A stretch of DNA of 64,000 bases from Deltaproteobacteria bacterium (GTDB taxonomy: Bacteria; Myxococcota; Kuafuiibacteriia; Kuafuiibacteriales; Kuafuiibacteriaceae): contig JADJBV010000001.1 of NCBI GenBank assembly GCA_016703535.1, positions 5,322,001 through 5,386,000 of the forward strand, read 5' to 3'. The notes under the pieces were generated by a model that was not told the origin of the DNA, made no database searches, and saw only the letters and a list, made by a program, of their open reading frames with translations. This document shows positions 1-9,500 of the stretch, piece after piece (the first letter of the stretch is position 1; each line of letters begins with the position of its first letter). Made by a program: the position numbers and the translations under genes.

Positions 1-1044
1 CAGGTGGTGGACTTGGCCGCCGAAAAAAAGGCGATGAAGGGCGCGGTGCACATCTTGTCCCGCCCCTTGGCCGATCGGCTGCGGTTGGTGGTGGCCGCCA
101 AACAACAGGCGATCCTGTTCCTGAACCGCCGGGGCTTCAACACCATCGTCTACTGCGAAGGTTGTGGGGACGCCCGCCGCTGTTCCCACTGCGACGTGTC
201 CTTGACCCACCACCGGGCCCAAAACGAGCTCCACTGCCACTACTGCGGGCACATCGAGCCCCTCTCGGCGCCGTGCAAAAAGTGCGGCTCGCCAGTGATG
301 GAGCCCTTTGGGGTCGGCACCGAACGTTTGGTGGAGGCGGTCGAGGAAGAGGTGCAGGGCGTCAAGGTCTTGCGACTCGATCGGGACTCGACCAGCAAGG
401 TCGGCGCCCTGGAGGCCACCTTGTCGGCGTTTCGGGCCGGCGAGGCCGACGTGTTGGTGGGTACCCAGATGGTCGCCAAGGGCCACGACTTCCCCCGGGT
501 GACCTTGGTTGGCATCGTCTTGGCCGACGCCTCCTTGGCCTTCCCCGACTTTCGGGCCGCCGAACGGACCTTTCAGCTGATGACCCAAGTGGCGGGCCGA
601 GCGGGGCGGGCCGACGATCCGGGCCACGTGATCATCCAGACCTTCCAGCCCGATCACTACGCGCTGCAAGCGGCCATCGCCCACGACGCGCTCGCGTTCC
701 ATTCAATAGAATCTCCTTCCCGGGCCGCCGCCGGTTATCCACCCCACACCCGCCTCGGCCTGGTGCGGATCGAGGCCCGGGACCAAAACACCGCCAAAAA
801 GCAGGCCGAGAAGGTGGCGCGCCTGGCCAAAGAAGCGGCGGGCAACGCCCCGGTCTACCGGGTGATCGGCCCGGCCCCGGCGCCCATCGAGAAGTTGCGG
901 GATCGTTATCGCCAGCTGGTGTTGACCTTTGCCCCAACCCCCGCGCGCCTGCAGGCCCTGCTCTTTCGGGTCAAGCAACAGCTCGGGCGATCTCCGGCCG
1001 GAGTCGACGTGGTCTTCGACGTCGACGCCTTGGATCTGCTGTAG
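1..1044 (+). CDS. priA: Primosomal protein N' (PriA helicase), C-terminal part
   Basis: This is the C-terminal 347 codons of the replication-restart DNA helicase PriA; the reading frame is open at base 1, so the gene begins outside the window. PriA recognises stalled forks and loads the primosome. Visible features are the paired zinc-binding cysteines inserted in the helicase domain (CEGCG, CSHC, CHYC, CKKC at about residues 51-95), helicase motif V (VLVGTQMVAKGHDF) and motif VI (QVAGRAGR), followed by the conserved YPP segment of the C-terminal domain. The segment just before YPP (AFHSIESPSRAAAG) fits the family weakly but causes no frame break. The stop at 1042-1044 lies 11 bases before the next gene, so the two may be cotranscribed. 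Confidence 0.95.
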   Translation, partial: QVVDLAAEKKAMKGAVHILSRPLADRLRLVVAAKQQAILFLNRRGFNTIVYCEGCGDARRCSHCDVSLTHHRAQNELHCHYCGHIEPLSAPCKKCGSPVMEPFGVGTERLVEAVEEEVQGVKVLRLDRDSTSKVGALEATLSAFRAGEADVLVGTQMVAKGHDFPRVTLVGIVLADASLAFPDFRAAERTFQLMTQVAGRAGRADDPGHVIIQTFQPDHYALQAAIAHDALAFHSIESPSRAAAGYPPHTRLGLVRIEARDQNTAKKQAEKVARLAKEAAGNAPVYRVIGPAPAPIEKLRDRYRQLVLTFAPTPARLQALLFRVKQQLGRSPAGVDVVFDVDALDLL

Positions 1045-1055
1045 ATTCGGGGCCG

Positions 1056-2480
1056 ATGATCGAACGTCCCTACTACCTGGCGGGGCGGCCCGAGGCCCCC
1101 AACCACGACCTCTTGGTGCGAGACAAGGCCAGCGGCGAGGTCTACGCCAAGGTGGCCCAGGCCGACGACGCCACCTTGGATCGGGCCATCGAGGCGGCGG
1201 TGGCGGCGGCGCCAGCGATGAAGGCCCTGCCCGCTTATGTGCGCCAGCAGATCCTGGAGCACTGCGTTCGGCGCTTCAGCGAGCGGGCCGAAGAGCTGGC
1301 CTTGGGCCTGTGCCGCGAGGCGGGCAAGCCGATCAAGGATGCGCGAGGTGAGGTCACGCGCCTCGTCGACACCTTTCGCCACGCCGCCGGTGAAGCGGTG
1401 CGGATCCCGGGCGAGGTGTTGGATCTGGCGAGCACCCCGAGGGCCAAAGGGTATCGGGGCTTCGTGCAGCGGGTGTCGGTCGGCCCAGTGGCGTTGATCT
1501 CGCCCTTCAACTTTCCGCTCAACCTGGTGGCCCACAAGGTGGCGCCGGCGATCGCCGCTGGGTGCCCCTTCGTGTTGAAGCCCGCGAGCAGCACGCCCCT
1601 CGGCGCCTTGATCATCGCCGAGGTCTTGGCCGAGACCGAGCTGCCACCGGGGGCCTTTTCGGTTTTGCCGTGCCCCGGTTCCGAAGCCGGTCGTTTGGCC
1701 GAAGATCCGCGGCTGAAGTTGCTCAGCTTCACTGGCTCCCCGGAGGTGGGTTGGGCCCTCAAGGCTCGGGCCGGCCAAAAGAAGGTGCTGCTGGAGTTGG
1801 GCGGCAACGCCGCGGTGGTGGTCGAACCCGACTGGGATCTCGACGACGTGGTGCGCCGGATCGTCTTCGGCGCCTACTACCAGTCGGGCCAAAGCTGCAT
1901 CAGCGTGCAGCGGATCTTGGCGCACCACTCGATCTACGAGGAGTTGAGTCGGCGTCTGGCGGAGGCCACCTCGGCGCTCAAGGTCGGCGAACCGCAGGAA
2001 GAAGACACCTTCATCGGGCCCTTGATCAGCGAAGGTGAAGCGCGCCGGCTGGAGCATTGGATCGAAGGCGCCAAGCGGGCCGGCGCCAAGGTGTTGGCCG
2101 GGGGGCGGCGGCGTGGGCCGTTCCTAGAGGCGACCTTGTTGGCCGACGTCCCCAAGGATCAGCCGCTGGTCACCGAAGAGGCCTTCGGTCCGGTGGCGGT
2201 GATCTCGCCCTACTCGACCTTCGAGGACGCCTTGGCCGAGGTGAACGACTCGCGCTTTGGCCTCCAGGCCGGGGTCTTCACCCGGGACCTCTACCGAGCC
2301 CACGCCGCCTGGGACCAGCTGGAGGTCGGTGGAGTGGTGATCGGGGACGTGCCCTCGTGGCGGGTGGATCCCATGCCCTACGGCGGGGTCAAAGGGTCGG
2401 GACTGGGCCGAGAAGGCCTACGCTACGCGATCGAAGAGTTCACCGAACCGCGGCTGATGGTGGTCCGAACACCGAGCTGA
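1056..2480 (+). CDS. NAD(P)-dependent aldehyde dehydrogenase
   Basis: A 474-residue aldehyde dehydrogenase superfamily enzyme that oxidises an aldehyde to the acid with NAD(P). The signature segments are present: SPFNFPLN in the cofactor domain, FTGSPEVG, the catalytic glutamate in LELGGNAAVVV, the catalytic cysteine in GQSCISVQR, and the C-terminal PYGGVKGSG. Length is normal for the family. The ATG at 1056 follows the priA stop by 11 bases; the frame is open far upstream inside priA but that extension is not homologous to the family. The overall look recalls succinate-semialdehyde or non-phosphorylating glyceraldehyde-3-phosphate dehydrogenases, but the substrate cannot be fixed from sequence. 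Confidence 0.92.
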   Translation: MIERPYYLAGRPEAPNHDLLVRDKASGEVYAKVAQADDATLDRAIEAAVAAAPAMKALPAYVRQQILEHCVRRFSERAEELALGLCREAGKPIKDARGEVTRLVDTFRHAAGEAVRIPGEVLDLASTPRAKGYRGFVQRVSVGPVALISPFNFPLNLVAHKVAPAIAAGCPFVLKPASSTPLGALIIAEVLAETELPPGAFSVLPCPGSEAGRLAEDPRLKLLSFTGSPEVGWALKARAGQKKVLLELGGNAAVVVEPDWDLDDVVRRIVFGAYYQSGQSCISVQRILAHHSIYEELSRRLAEATSALKVGEPQEEDTFIGPLISEGEARRLEHWIEGAKRAGAKVLAGGRRRGPFLEATLLADVPKDQPLVTEEAFGPVAVISPYSTFEDALAEVNDSRFGLQAGVFTRDLYRAHAAWDQLEVGGVVIGDVPSWRVDPMPYGGVKGSGLGREGLRYAIEEFTEPRLMVVRTPS

Positions 2481-2748
2481 GCTGCGATCGGATCGCAGTC
2501 GGCGTCGCGGTGCTGGCCTGGCGAGGCTTGCCGACGAAGGCGCACTCCAGGAAGTCACGGCGCCAGGCGAAATCGATCGGCGGCCCTAGGGCGGTCCGGT
2601 CGCTTCGAGTCGGACCCCTGGCGGCTCTCCCTCGGCCGAGCTCCGTGGAACAGTCGGCCGCGTTCCACGAAGCCGTCCCCTCGCGGGCCAACGCGGGGAG
2701 CGCCCTGGCCCCCGGGCCGGGCCTTCCGTATGCTCCCACGAGCTTCGC
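2481..2748. other. Intergenic, 268 bases, with short palindrome
   Basis: No gene is supported here. Immediately after the aldehyde dehydrogenase stop is a 17-base palindrome (2482-2498, CTGCGATC-G-GATCGCAG) that could fold as a 6-bp stem with a 5-base loop. No T-run follows, so it is not a classical intrinsic terminator. The remainder presumably holds the promoter of the transglycosylase gene that starts at 2749; I see no convincing -35/-10 pair. Confidence 0.5.
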
Positions 2749-4698
2749 ATGAGCCGCGCCGCCTCCCTCCTCTCTCGGGGCCCACCGACCCGAGAGGCCC
2801 GGGTCGCCCGGACCTTGTTGTGGCTCATCCCGACCACCTTCGTGGTCCTGTTCTTGGGCTTGCGGCTGGTCGTCACCTCCAGCTTCGTCAGCCGGGAGAT
2901 CGCCACCCGAGTCGCGGCCGAGCTGGCCAACCGGACCCGCTCGTCGGTGCAGGTGTCGGGTCTGGAGTTGGGTTGGGACTTCGCGCCGTGTTTCCGAGAT
3001 CTGGAGATTCGGCGCGATCAGGGTGGCTCCCGGCTGTTGGTCGCCACCGAGGAGGCCTGCGTCGAACGGTGGGCCTCGGCCTTGGGTTCCGGCTTTCACG
3101 CGGTGCAGGTGCGGCTGTCGGGGCCCACCATCAGCCTCTCGGGCGCGCCGTCGGGCGAGAAGGAGGAGGCCTTCGTCGAGGTGCAGCCCCAGACCCGAAC
3201 CTCCAGCCGAGCCCAGGTGCGTTCGGCCCTCCGGGAGATCCAGCTGGTCTTTGACGATCTGCGCTTTCACTGGGACGGCATGCCGTTGCCCGAACAGTTC
3301 GCGGCCGGCGACTTTGGGCCCATCGACGGCAACGTCACGGTCCAGATCCGAGGCCGGCAGACCGCCGCCTCGATCTCCATTCGTGAACCCAAGACCGGCT
3401 CGACGATCCAAGGCCGGGTCACTTCGCTCAAAGAAGGTTGGGATCTTTCGGCGGGTGTCGAAGGTGATCTGGTGCCGATCTTCTCGGGGCTGTTGGCCTC
3501 GGCAGGCCTCGACATCCGGCGGCTCCCGACCCGAGGCCAAGTGGGCGCGACCTACGCCCCGGGCAAGAAGCAGGCGACCATCGAGGTGGACCTCGAACAA
3601 TACGACGTGGACCTGGCCAGCGACGTGGTGTCTCGCCAGCGGCTGGTCGGCTTCGCGGCCCGGGAGAAGGCCCGGATCGAGGTCGACCTCTTGGCCCGGA
3701 CCCTGAAGATCGAGGAGGGCCTGCTGGAGCTGAACGGCGTCCCCTTGATGCTCGGCTTGGATCTGGCGGCCGGGGACAGCTCCCCCACTTTTGCGGTGCG
3801 GCTCGACCTCCGGACCACGCCGCTCTTGCGCATCTTGCGTTCGATCCCCGGATCGACCGGCGCCTCTTTGGCCAAAGATCTTTCGCCCGAGATCCAGTTT
3901 GCGGTGTCCTTCTCCATGTCCGGCCAACTCCGGGACCCGACCACTTGGCAACCGCGCCTCGACCACGGCGTACAAGGGACCCGGAAGGAAGGCACGGTCA
4001 CTGGCTTCGAGTTCGTGCGGGCGCCCTTCGAATATTACCCGCTGACCCCCGAGGGTCGGGCCACTCGGCCGATCACGGTGGGGCCGGGCACGCCGAGTTG
4101 GACGCCGTATCGCCGGGTCCCGTACCTGTTGCGCAGGGCGGTGATCGTCTCGGAGGACTCGTCGTTTTATCTGCACCAGGGGCTGGACCTGGAGGAGATG
4201 CGTTCGGCCTTGGGCAAGGCGGTGGAGACGGGAGAGAAGGCCCGGGGCGGCTCGACCTTGTCTCAGCAGCTGGTGAAGAACCTCTTCCTCACCCGGGAGC
4301 GGAGCGCGCTGCGTAAGGTGCAGGAGGCGATCTTGACCTTGCACCTCGAGTCGGTGCTCAGCAAAGAGGAGATCTTCGAGCTCTACGTGAACCTCATCGA
4401 GTGGGGTCCTGACGTGTACGGATTAAAGAGCGCCGCCCAACACTACTTCGGTCGAGATCCGGAGCGGCTGGGCCCGCTGGAGATGGCCTACCTGGCGACG
4501 ATCATCCCGGGGCCGATCCTGTTTCATACCCACTACGAAGAGGGTCTGGTACCCAGCAAACACCTGGGTAAGGTGATCAACCTGCTGGAGCGCTTGAACC
4601 GGTTGGAGCAACTCAAAGACCAGGAGTTGGCCGCCGCCAAAGAGAGCAAACTTCGCTTCGCTCGGCCCAAACGAGGCCGCGGCGATCCACAGAACTGA
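2749..4698 (+). CDS. AsmA-like domain fused to GT51 peptidoglycan transglycosylase
   Basis: A 649-residue membrane protein. Residues about 20-43 form one hydrophobic segment (LWLIPTTFVVLFLGLRLVV). Residues about 45-400 are a beta-rich region reminiscent of AsmA/DUF748 proteins (VSREIATRVAAELANRTRSS, VSGLELGW near its start). Residues about 430-625 are a GT51 glycosyltransferase, which polymerises lipid II into glycan strands: catalytic Glu469 in VSEDSSFY, GGSTLSQQLVKN at about 499-510, and ELYVNLIEWGPDVYGLKSAA. There is no transpeptidase domain. Monofunctional MtgA-type enzymes are about 230-250 residues, so the long N-terminal part is the unusual feature. The next gene starts 8 bases downstream, suggesting an envelope operon. 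The GT51 call is firm; the AsmA label rests on general resemblance. Confidence 0.85.
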   Translation: MSRAASLLSRGPPTREARVARTLLWLIPTTFVVLFLGLRLVVTSSFVSREIATRVAAELANRTRSSVQVSGLELGWDFAPCFRDLEIRRDQGGSRLLVATEEACVERWASALGSGFHAVQVRLSGPTISLSGAPSGEKEEAFVEVQPQTRTSSRAQVRSALREIQLVFDDLRFHWDGMPLPEQFAAGDFGPIDGNVTVQIRGRQTAASISIREPKTGSTIQGRVTSLKEGWDLSAGVEGDLVPIFSGLLASAGLDIRRLPTRGQVGATYAPGKKQATIEVDLEQYDVDLASDVVSRQRLVGFAAREKARIEVDLLARTLKIEEGLLELNGVPLMLGLDLAAGDSSPTFAVRLDLRTTPLLRILRSIPGSTGASLAKDLSPEIQFAVSFSMSGQLRDPTTWQPRLDHGVQGTRKEGTVTGFEFVRAPFEYYPLTPEGRATRPITVGPGTPSWTPYRRVPYLLRRAVIVSEDSSFYLHQGLDLEEMRSALGKAVETGEKARGGSTLSQQLVKNLFLTRERSALRKVQEAILTLHLESVLSKEEIFELYVNLIEWGPDVYGLKSAAQHYFGRDPERLGPLEMAYLATIIPGPILFHTHYEEGLVPSKHLGKVINLLERLNRLEQLKDQELAAAKESKLRFARPKRGRGDPQN

Positions 4699-4706
4699 GG
4701 GCTCGA

Positions 4707-5792
4707 ATGCGAATCATGTACGGGGTGGTTGGAGAGGGCATGGGGCACGCCATGCGCTCGATCGTGCTCCTGGAGGAGTTGACCCGCCGAGGCCACGAGG
4801 TGCGGATCGTCGGTTCGGGCCGGGCCGCCGAATATCTAGAGAAGCGGTTCCCCGGCACCGTCACCACCATCACCGGCCTCACCATGGTCTACGAAGACAA
4901 CGTGGTGAAGAAGCTGAAGACGGCCTTCAAGAACCTGAAGGCCGCTGCCGGGATCCCCGAAAACTTCCTGCACTACGCCGAGTTGGCCCGGAGCTTTTCA
5001 CCCGAGGTGGTGGTGTCGGACTTCGAGTCGTTCACCTACTGGTTCGCTCGAGGCCAACGGATCCCGGTGGTTTCGGTCGACAACATGCAGATCATCGCCC
5101 GTTGTCGCCACGACAAAGAGGTGCTCGCCGGCGAACGCGGGGCCTATCTACTGGCCAAGTCGATCGTCAAGGCCAAGTTGCCGCGCTGCAACGCCTATCT
5201 GATCACCACCTTCTTTTATCCGCCGCCCAAGAAGAAGCGCACCACCTTACACCCGCCGGTGTTGCGGAAGGTGATCTTGGACGCCAAGGCCCGGGTCAAG
5301 ACCGGCGATCACGTGTTGGTCTACCAGTCGGGGACCAGCCACGACACCTTGATCGACGAGCTGAAGCGGATCGAGGTGCCCTTCAAGGTGTACGGGCTGC
5401 GGCGCGGTATCCAGGCCGAAGAACAGGACGGCAACCTGATCCACTGCCCGTTTTCGGAGGATAAGTTCATCGACGACCTGGCCACCTGCAAAGCGGTGAT
5501 CGCCGGCGGTGGCTTCACCTTGATGGGCGAGGCCGTCTACCTGGGCAAGCCGATGTTGTCGGTGCCCCTCGGCGGTCAGTTCGAGCAGACCCTCAATGCA
5601 TGTTATCTTGCAAAGTTGGGATACGGCGAGCGGGTCGACCACCTCAGCCAGAAGAAGGTGGAGAAGTTCTTGGCCCGGGCCCCACGTTACGCCGAGACCC
5701 TCTCGTCCTTCGAACACGACGGCAACACCGGCCTGTTGGAGCAGCTGGGTCGCTCCTTGGATCAGGCGGTGGCCGAGGGTTCCCGGGGTTGA
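4707..5792 (+). CDS. MurG-like glycosyltransferase (MJ1255/TIGR00661 type)
   Basis: A 361-residue GT-B fold glycosyltransferase. The N-terminus has the acceptor-site glycine motif GVVGEGMGHAMRS, as in MurG and UDP-glycosyltransferases, and the C-terminal half has the donor-site segment IAGGGFTLMGEAVYLGKPMLSVPLGGQFEQTLNA. Overall it matches the family of conserved prokaryotic MJ1255/VC2487-like proteins whose acceptors are mostly unknown. It starts 8 bases after the GT51 transglycosylase stop and probably shares its transcript, which suggests an envelope glycan or glycolipid substrate. Its last 31 bases overlap the convergent methyltransferase gene. Start ATG 4707 gives the full family N-terminus. 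Confidence 0.82.
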   Translation: MRIMYGVVGEGMGHAMRSIVLLEELTRRGHEVRIVGSGRAAEYLEKRFPGTVTTITGLTMVYEDNVVKKLKTAFKNLKAAAGIPENFLHYAELARSFSPEVVVSDFESFTYWFARGQRIPVVSVDNMQIIARCRHDKEVLAGERGAYLLAKSIVKAKLPRCNAYLITTFFYPPPKKKRTTLHPPVLRKVILDAKARVKTGDHVLVYQSGTSHDTLIDELKRIEVPFKVYGLRRGIQAEEQDGNLIHCPFSEDKFIDDLATCKAVIAGGGFTLMGEAVYLGKPMLSVPLGGQFEQTLNACYLAKLGYGERVDHLSQKKVEKFLARAPRYAETLSSFEHDGNTGLLEQLGRSLDQAVAEGSRG

Positions 5793-6541
5793 GGTTGGAG
5801 TCGCAGCAACTTCGCTCGACCTAGGCCCTCGATCGCCGGGGGTGGGACGCCCAGCCCCCGCCAGAACTCCTGATCCCGCAGCAGCTCGACGATCGCCACC
5901 AGGTGTCCGTCTTGCGAATAGAGCACGCCGTCCGACGTCAGCTGGGGGAAGAGTTCGCGTAAGCAGGTGCGGGTCGAGGACAGCAGGTCCACGTCCAGCA
6001 ACACCACGTCCACGGGTCGCCGAAACAAGGGCAAGGTCTCTTCGAACAGCCCCTTGTAGTAGTGGCACACCTCGGGCGCCCCGTGGGCCTCGACCACCCG
6101 CTTCACCGCCTGCACGCGCCCGGTGAAGGCCCCAGCCCGAAAGACCACCCGGCGGCCATCCAGGTTCTGGTGCACTTCATCATTGGGCGGAATGCCGCGA
6201 AAACTATCGAAGACGTGGAGTTCCCCGCCCGCGGCCCGCACCGCCAGGCTGAGCTTGGCCGTCGAGGAGCCGGAGCCCGCGCCACACTCGACGACCACCG
6301 GCGCGGTGCGCGCCAAGATCTCTTGGTTGACGGTCAGGAGCTCGGCCAAGGTGTGGTAGCCCCGGACCTGGTTGGTGGTGCGAGCCATCGCCCCGATCAT
6401 GCGAGCTCGATCTCGGAGTTGGCCGCGCCCACCGGAGCGGAGGAAGGCCCACGCTGCAAGTCGATCGCGGGTCAACAAATAGCTGAGGGTCCGCAAACGT
6501 CGGTAGACGGTGCCTGGACCACGCCTGACCTGAGCCGGCAT
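5762..6541 (-). CDS. TylF/MycF-type SAM-dependent O-methyltransferase
   Basis: A 259-residue methyltransferase of the macrocin O-methyltransferase (TylF) family. The SAM-binding glycine loop is VVECGAGSGSSTAKL (about residues 86-100), followed by the acidic residue in LHVFDSFRGIP. The metal/catalytic aspartates lie in VDVVLLDVDLLSSTRTCL. Family members methylate sugar hydroxyls on natural products or polysaccharides using a divalent metal. The neighbouring MurG-like glycosyltransferase on the opposite strand overlaps its 3' end by 31 bases, so mRNAs of the two could interfere. The actual acceptor is unknown. Start is ATG 6541; the next gene upstream on this strand ends at 6550, so both are probably one transcript. 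Confidence 0.82.
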   Translation of the reverse strand: MPAQVRRGPGTVYRRLRTLSYLLTRDRLAAWAFLRSGGRGQLRDRARMIGAMARTTNQVRGYHTLAELLTVNQEILARTAPVVVECGAGSGSSTAKLSLAVRAAGGELHVFDSFRGIPPNDEVHQNLDGRRVVFRAGAFTGRVQAVKRVVEAHGAPEVCHYYKGLFEETLPLFRRPVDVVLLDVDLLSSTRTCLRELFPQLTSDGVLYSQDGHLVAIVELLRDQEFWRGLGVPPPAIEGLGRAKLLRLQPQPREPSATA

Positions 6542-6549
6542 CCGGAACG

Positions 6550-9500
6550 CTAGAACGTCTCGGAGAGGTACGTTCCAACCGCGGGAATGCCAGCGGTGTG
6601 GCCGACCACTAGATCGTCATTGCCGTCACCGTTGAGGTCGGAGACAAACAAAGCCTTGGGCTCTGCGGTGGTGGGAAGAAGGAGCGGTGGGAAGTACCCA
6701 CCGTTGCTCCGGGCCATGTAGATGGCGAGGCGCTTGTTGGACTGGGTGGCCGCCAAATCGATGCGTCCATCTTGATTGAAGTCGCCCTTGGCGATCTTCA
6801 CGACCGCGCTGCCGGTCTGAAACACGACCGGAGCCGCGAAGGTTGTGGCCGCATCACCAAGGAGGATCCCGAGGCTCGAACTTCCGCCTGCCACGAGGTC
6901 CATTCGACCATCGTTGTTGATGTCCTCTAGGGCGAAGGCGGACGCACCGGCCACCAGCCCAAAAGCGGCGGTGGTCCAACCGACTCCGGCCGGCGTGGCA
7001 ACCGTTAGGTTGCTCAACGTTGTGGAGAGGAGCCCAAGTTCGGGCGTATTGCCCACGTCAGAGTCGAAGTTCCCTACCAGCACCTGAGCCGGCGCGGGCA
7101 GCGTGATCGAGGACAACGGAGTGCCCAGAGCGAGCGGATACACGTCAACTCTGTCCATCGATGTCCCTTGGGCATCAACGGCGATGATGATCTCGGGGCT
7201 TGGGTCGCCCACCACATTGCCGATCGTCCCGAAGGTCCCAGCGAACGGCAGCAGTGACGCCGAGAAGGACATGGGCGTTACTTGGAGCAAGCGAAACACA
7301 CCGGCATTGACGGTTCCCCCGATCAGCTCAATACCGGGAGATGCGTCGAAATCGCCCGCAGCCAGCGAGTTCATTGGCGCCGGCGTCGGCGAGGTCGTCG
7401 CGATTTCCCATTCGGCCCCTGAGCGCTCCATGACGTAGATGGCATGTGGTGTGTCGCCCCCCACCAGGAGTTCACTAGGCGCAGCACCGTTGAGGTCCAG
7501 CAGCTGGAAACTCCGGGTGCCGTTCGAGGGCAGGAGGGTGAGAGGCGCGGCAAAGAACCCGCCACCGGGGAGGCCGTAGGAGACGGCGATGGCCCCGCCA
7601 GGGCAACTGCCGATGAGATCGACCTCTCCGTCTCGGTTGAGGTCGTAGAGCCGAGGGCGCCGGAAGCCATCACAGAGCAAGAGCCCCGAGAGTCGTTCGG
7701 GCGTAGCGCCACCCGGTGGGTTGCGGAAGATCTCAGCACCGCTCATGGTTGGTTGCGCCAACAGCCAGTCGTTGCGACCATCGCCGTCGAAGTCGTGGAT
7801 CAACACGCCGCGTCCCCCCGGCGCGCCGGTTCGATAAACAGGTCCCAGGGTATAGGCGCCAGGAGTGGCGGGATTGCCGGTCAATACCGAGAAGTTGCCC
7901 ATCAGGACGAGGATGTCATCGTACCCGTCACCGTCTAGGTCACCAATATCGAAGCGCTCGGGCTGTCCGGGCGTTGCGGTGTCCCGAGAAGCACCGAATG
8001 TTCCGGTGCCGTCGTTGGGATAGACAGAAAGTACGTTGTTCGCACCGCCGCCGGTACGTCCCACCACGACGTCCAGATCCTGATCCTGATCAACGTCAAA
8101 GAGTTTGATCTGAGCGGCGTTGCCGGCGCCGGCGATGACCTGAGTGGCAGTGTAAGCGCCGTTGTTCCAGGTCAGGATGGTCACGGGGCTCACCCCGCTG
8201 CCGATGGCGAGATCTTGGTCGCCATCCATATCAATGTCACCGACGTCCATCCAGGTGAAGCCATTACCGATCGAACCGGAGTCGTAAATGCGTGTTACGA
8301 CTCCGGGTTCGGTGTAGCGGTAGATGACGATCGACTGGTTGAGCATCACCACGATCACCTGGCCGGTCCCATCGATGTTGACGACCCGAATGTCGGCCGC
8401 GGAGCCGCCGCCGAGTGGTATCGAGCGACCCGCCCGCCATCTTCCGCCCAGGTTTGTATCGCCGAGGACGATCTTCTGCTGACTACCGGCCATGACGAGG
8501 TCGGGGATCGAGTCGCCGTTGAGATCAGCGATGTCATAGTTGCTAGCGTCGATGCCGGTTGCAGTCACGAGCTGCGCGGTGCGGAAGCTGGGGCCCTGCA
8601 CCGCAGTCACGCGAACGCTGGCCGATCCAGTACTGGGGCCGGCAACGGCGTCAGCGCGAATTTCGTGCTCGCCGGTCAATCCGGTGAGATCCATGACCAC
8701 GGTGTATGGGTTGACACCGTCGGTGGCCAGCAGTTGGCCGTCGAGGAAGAAGCGGACCTCCTGAATCGTGCCCGAGGTGGCCGCGGCTGTGACATTCACC
8801 GTCGTTAGCCCAAACACCTCCTCCCCGTTCAGCGGCGCGGTGATGGCAACCACCGGCCCAGTACCCGTGTTCTGGACCCTCACGGATACGGAAGTCGAGC
8901 CCACGTTGCCGCCACCACCGCTCACCTCCGCAGTGTCGGCGGCGGTTGCGGTGAGGGTGTAGACGCCGTTCGGCAACAGAGCGCTGTTGAGGACGAAGTT
9001 GAGAGGGCTCGCGCCGGTGGTGCCGGCCATCGTGATCAGCTGAATCCCGTTGGCATCGGTCGCCCGAACTGATGCGTTTACCGGGCCGGTCAGCATCGCG
9101 TTGGCGACTGGATCATCGATCACGACCACCGGCTCGGTGTTGTCGACCATGAAGGTCAGCTCGGAGGTCGTCGTCACCTCAGGGCCGAGGTCGGTGGCGC
9201 GGAAGAGGACCCGGTGTTCACCTTCGCTCATCGTTCGCGTGTCGATCATCATTTGGTAGGGCGGCGAGGCGAAGCTCTGAGTCGGAACTCCATCCAGCTC
9301 CAGTTCCACGGCGCCCACTCCGCTTGGGTCGTTGATGTCGGCGGCGAGCATCATCGTGCCTCCGTAGGCTCGACCCGCCGCCGAGGGGCGTTGAAACACA
9401 ATCTCGGGTCCGGTCATGTTGTCGATATCGATCGTCACTTGCCCACGAGTGGTCAGTCCCTTGATGTCCGTGGCGACAGCCTCCAAGACCACTCGACCGT

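Noticed and set aside
2440..4344. Long open frame antisense to the transglycosylase gene
   Set aside because: It mirrors the codon structure of the sense gene and matches no family; a shadow frame of high G+C DNA.
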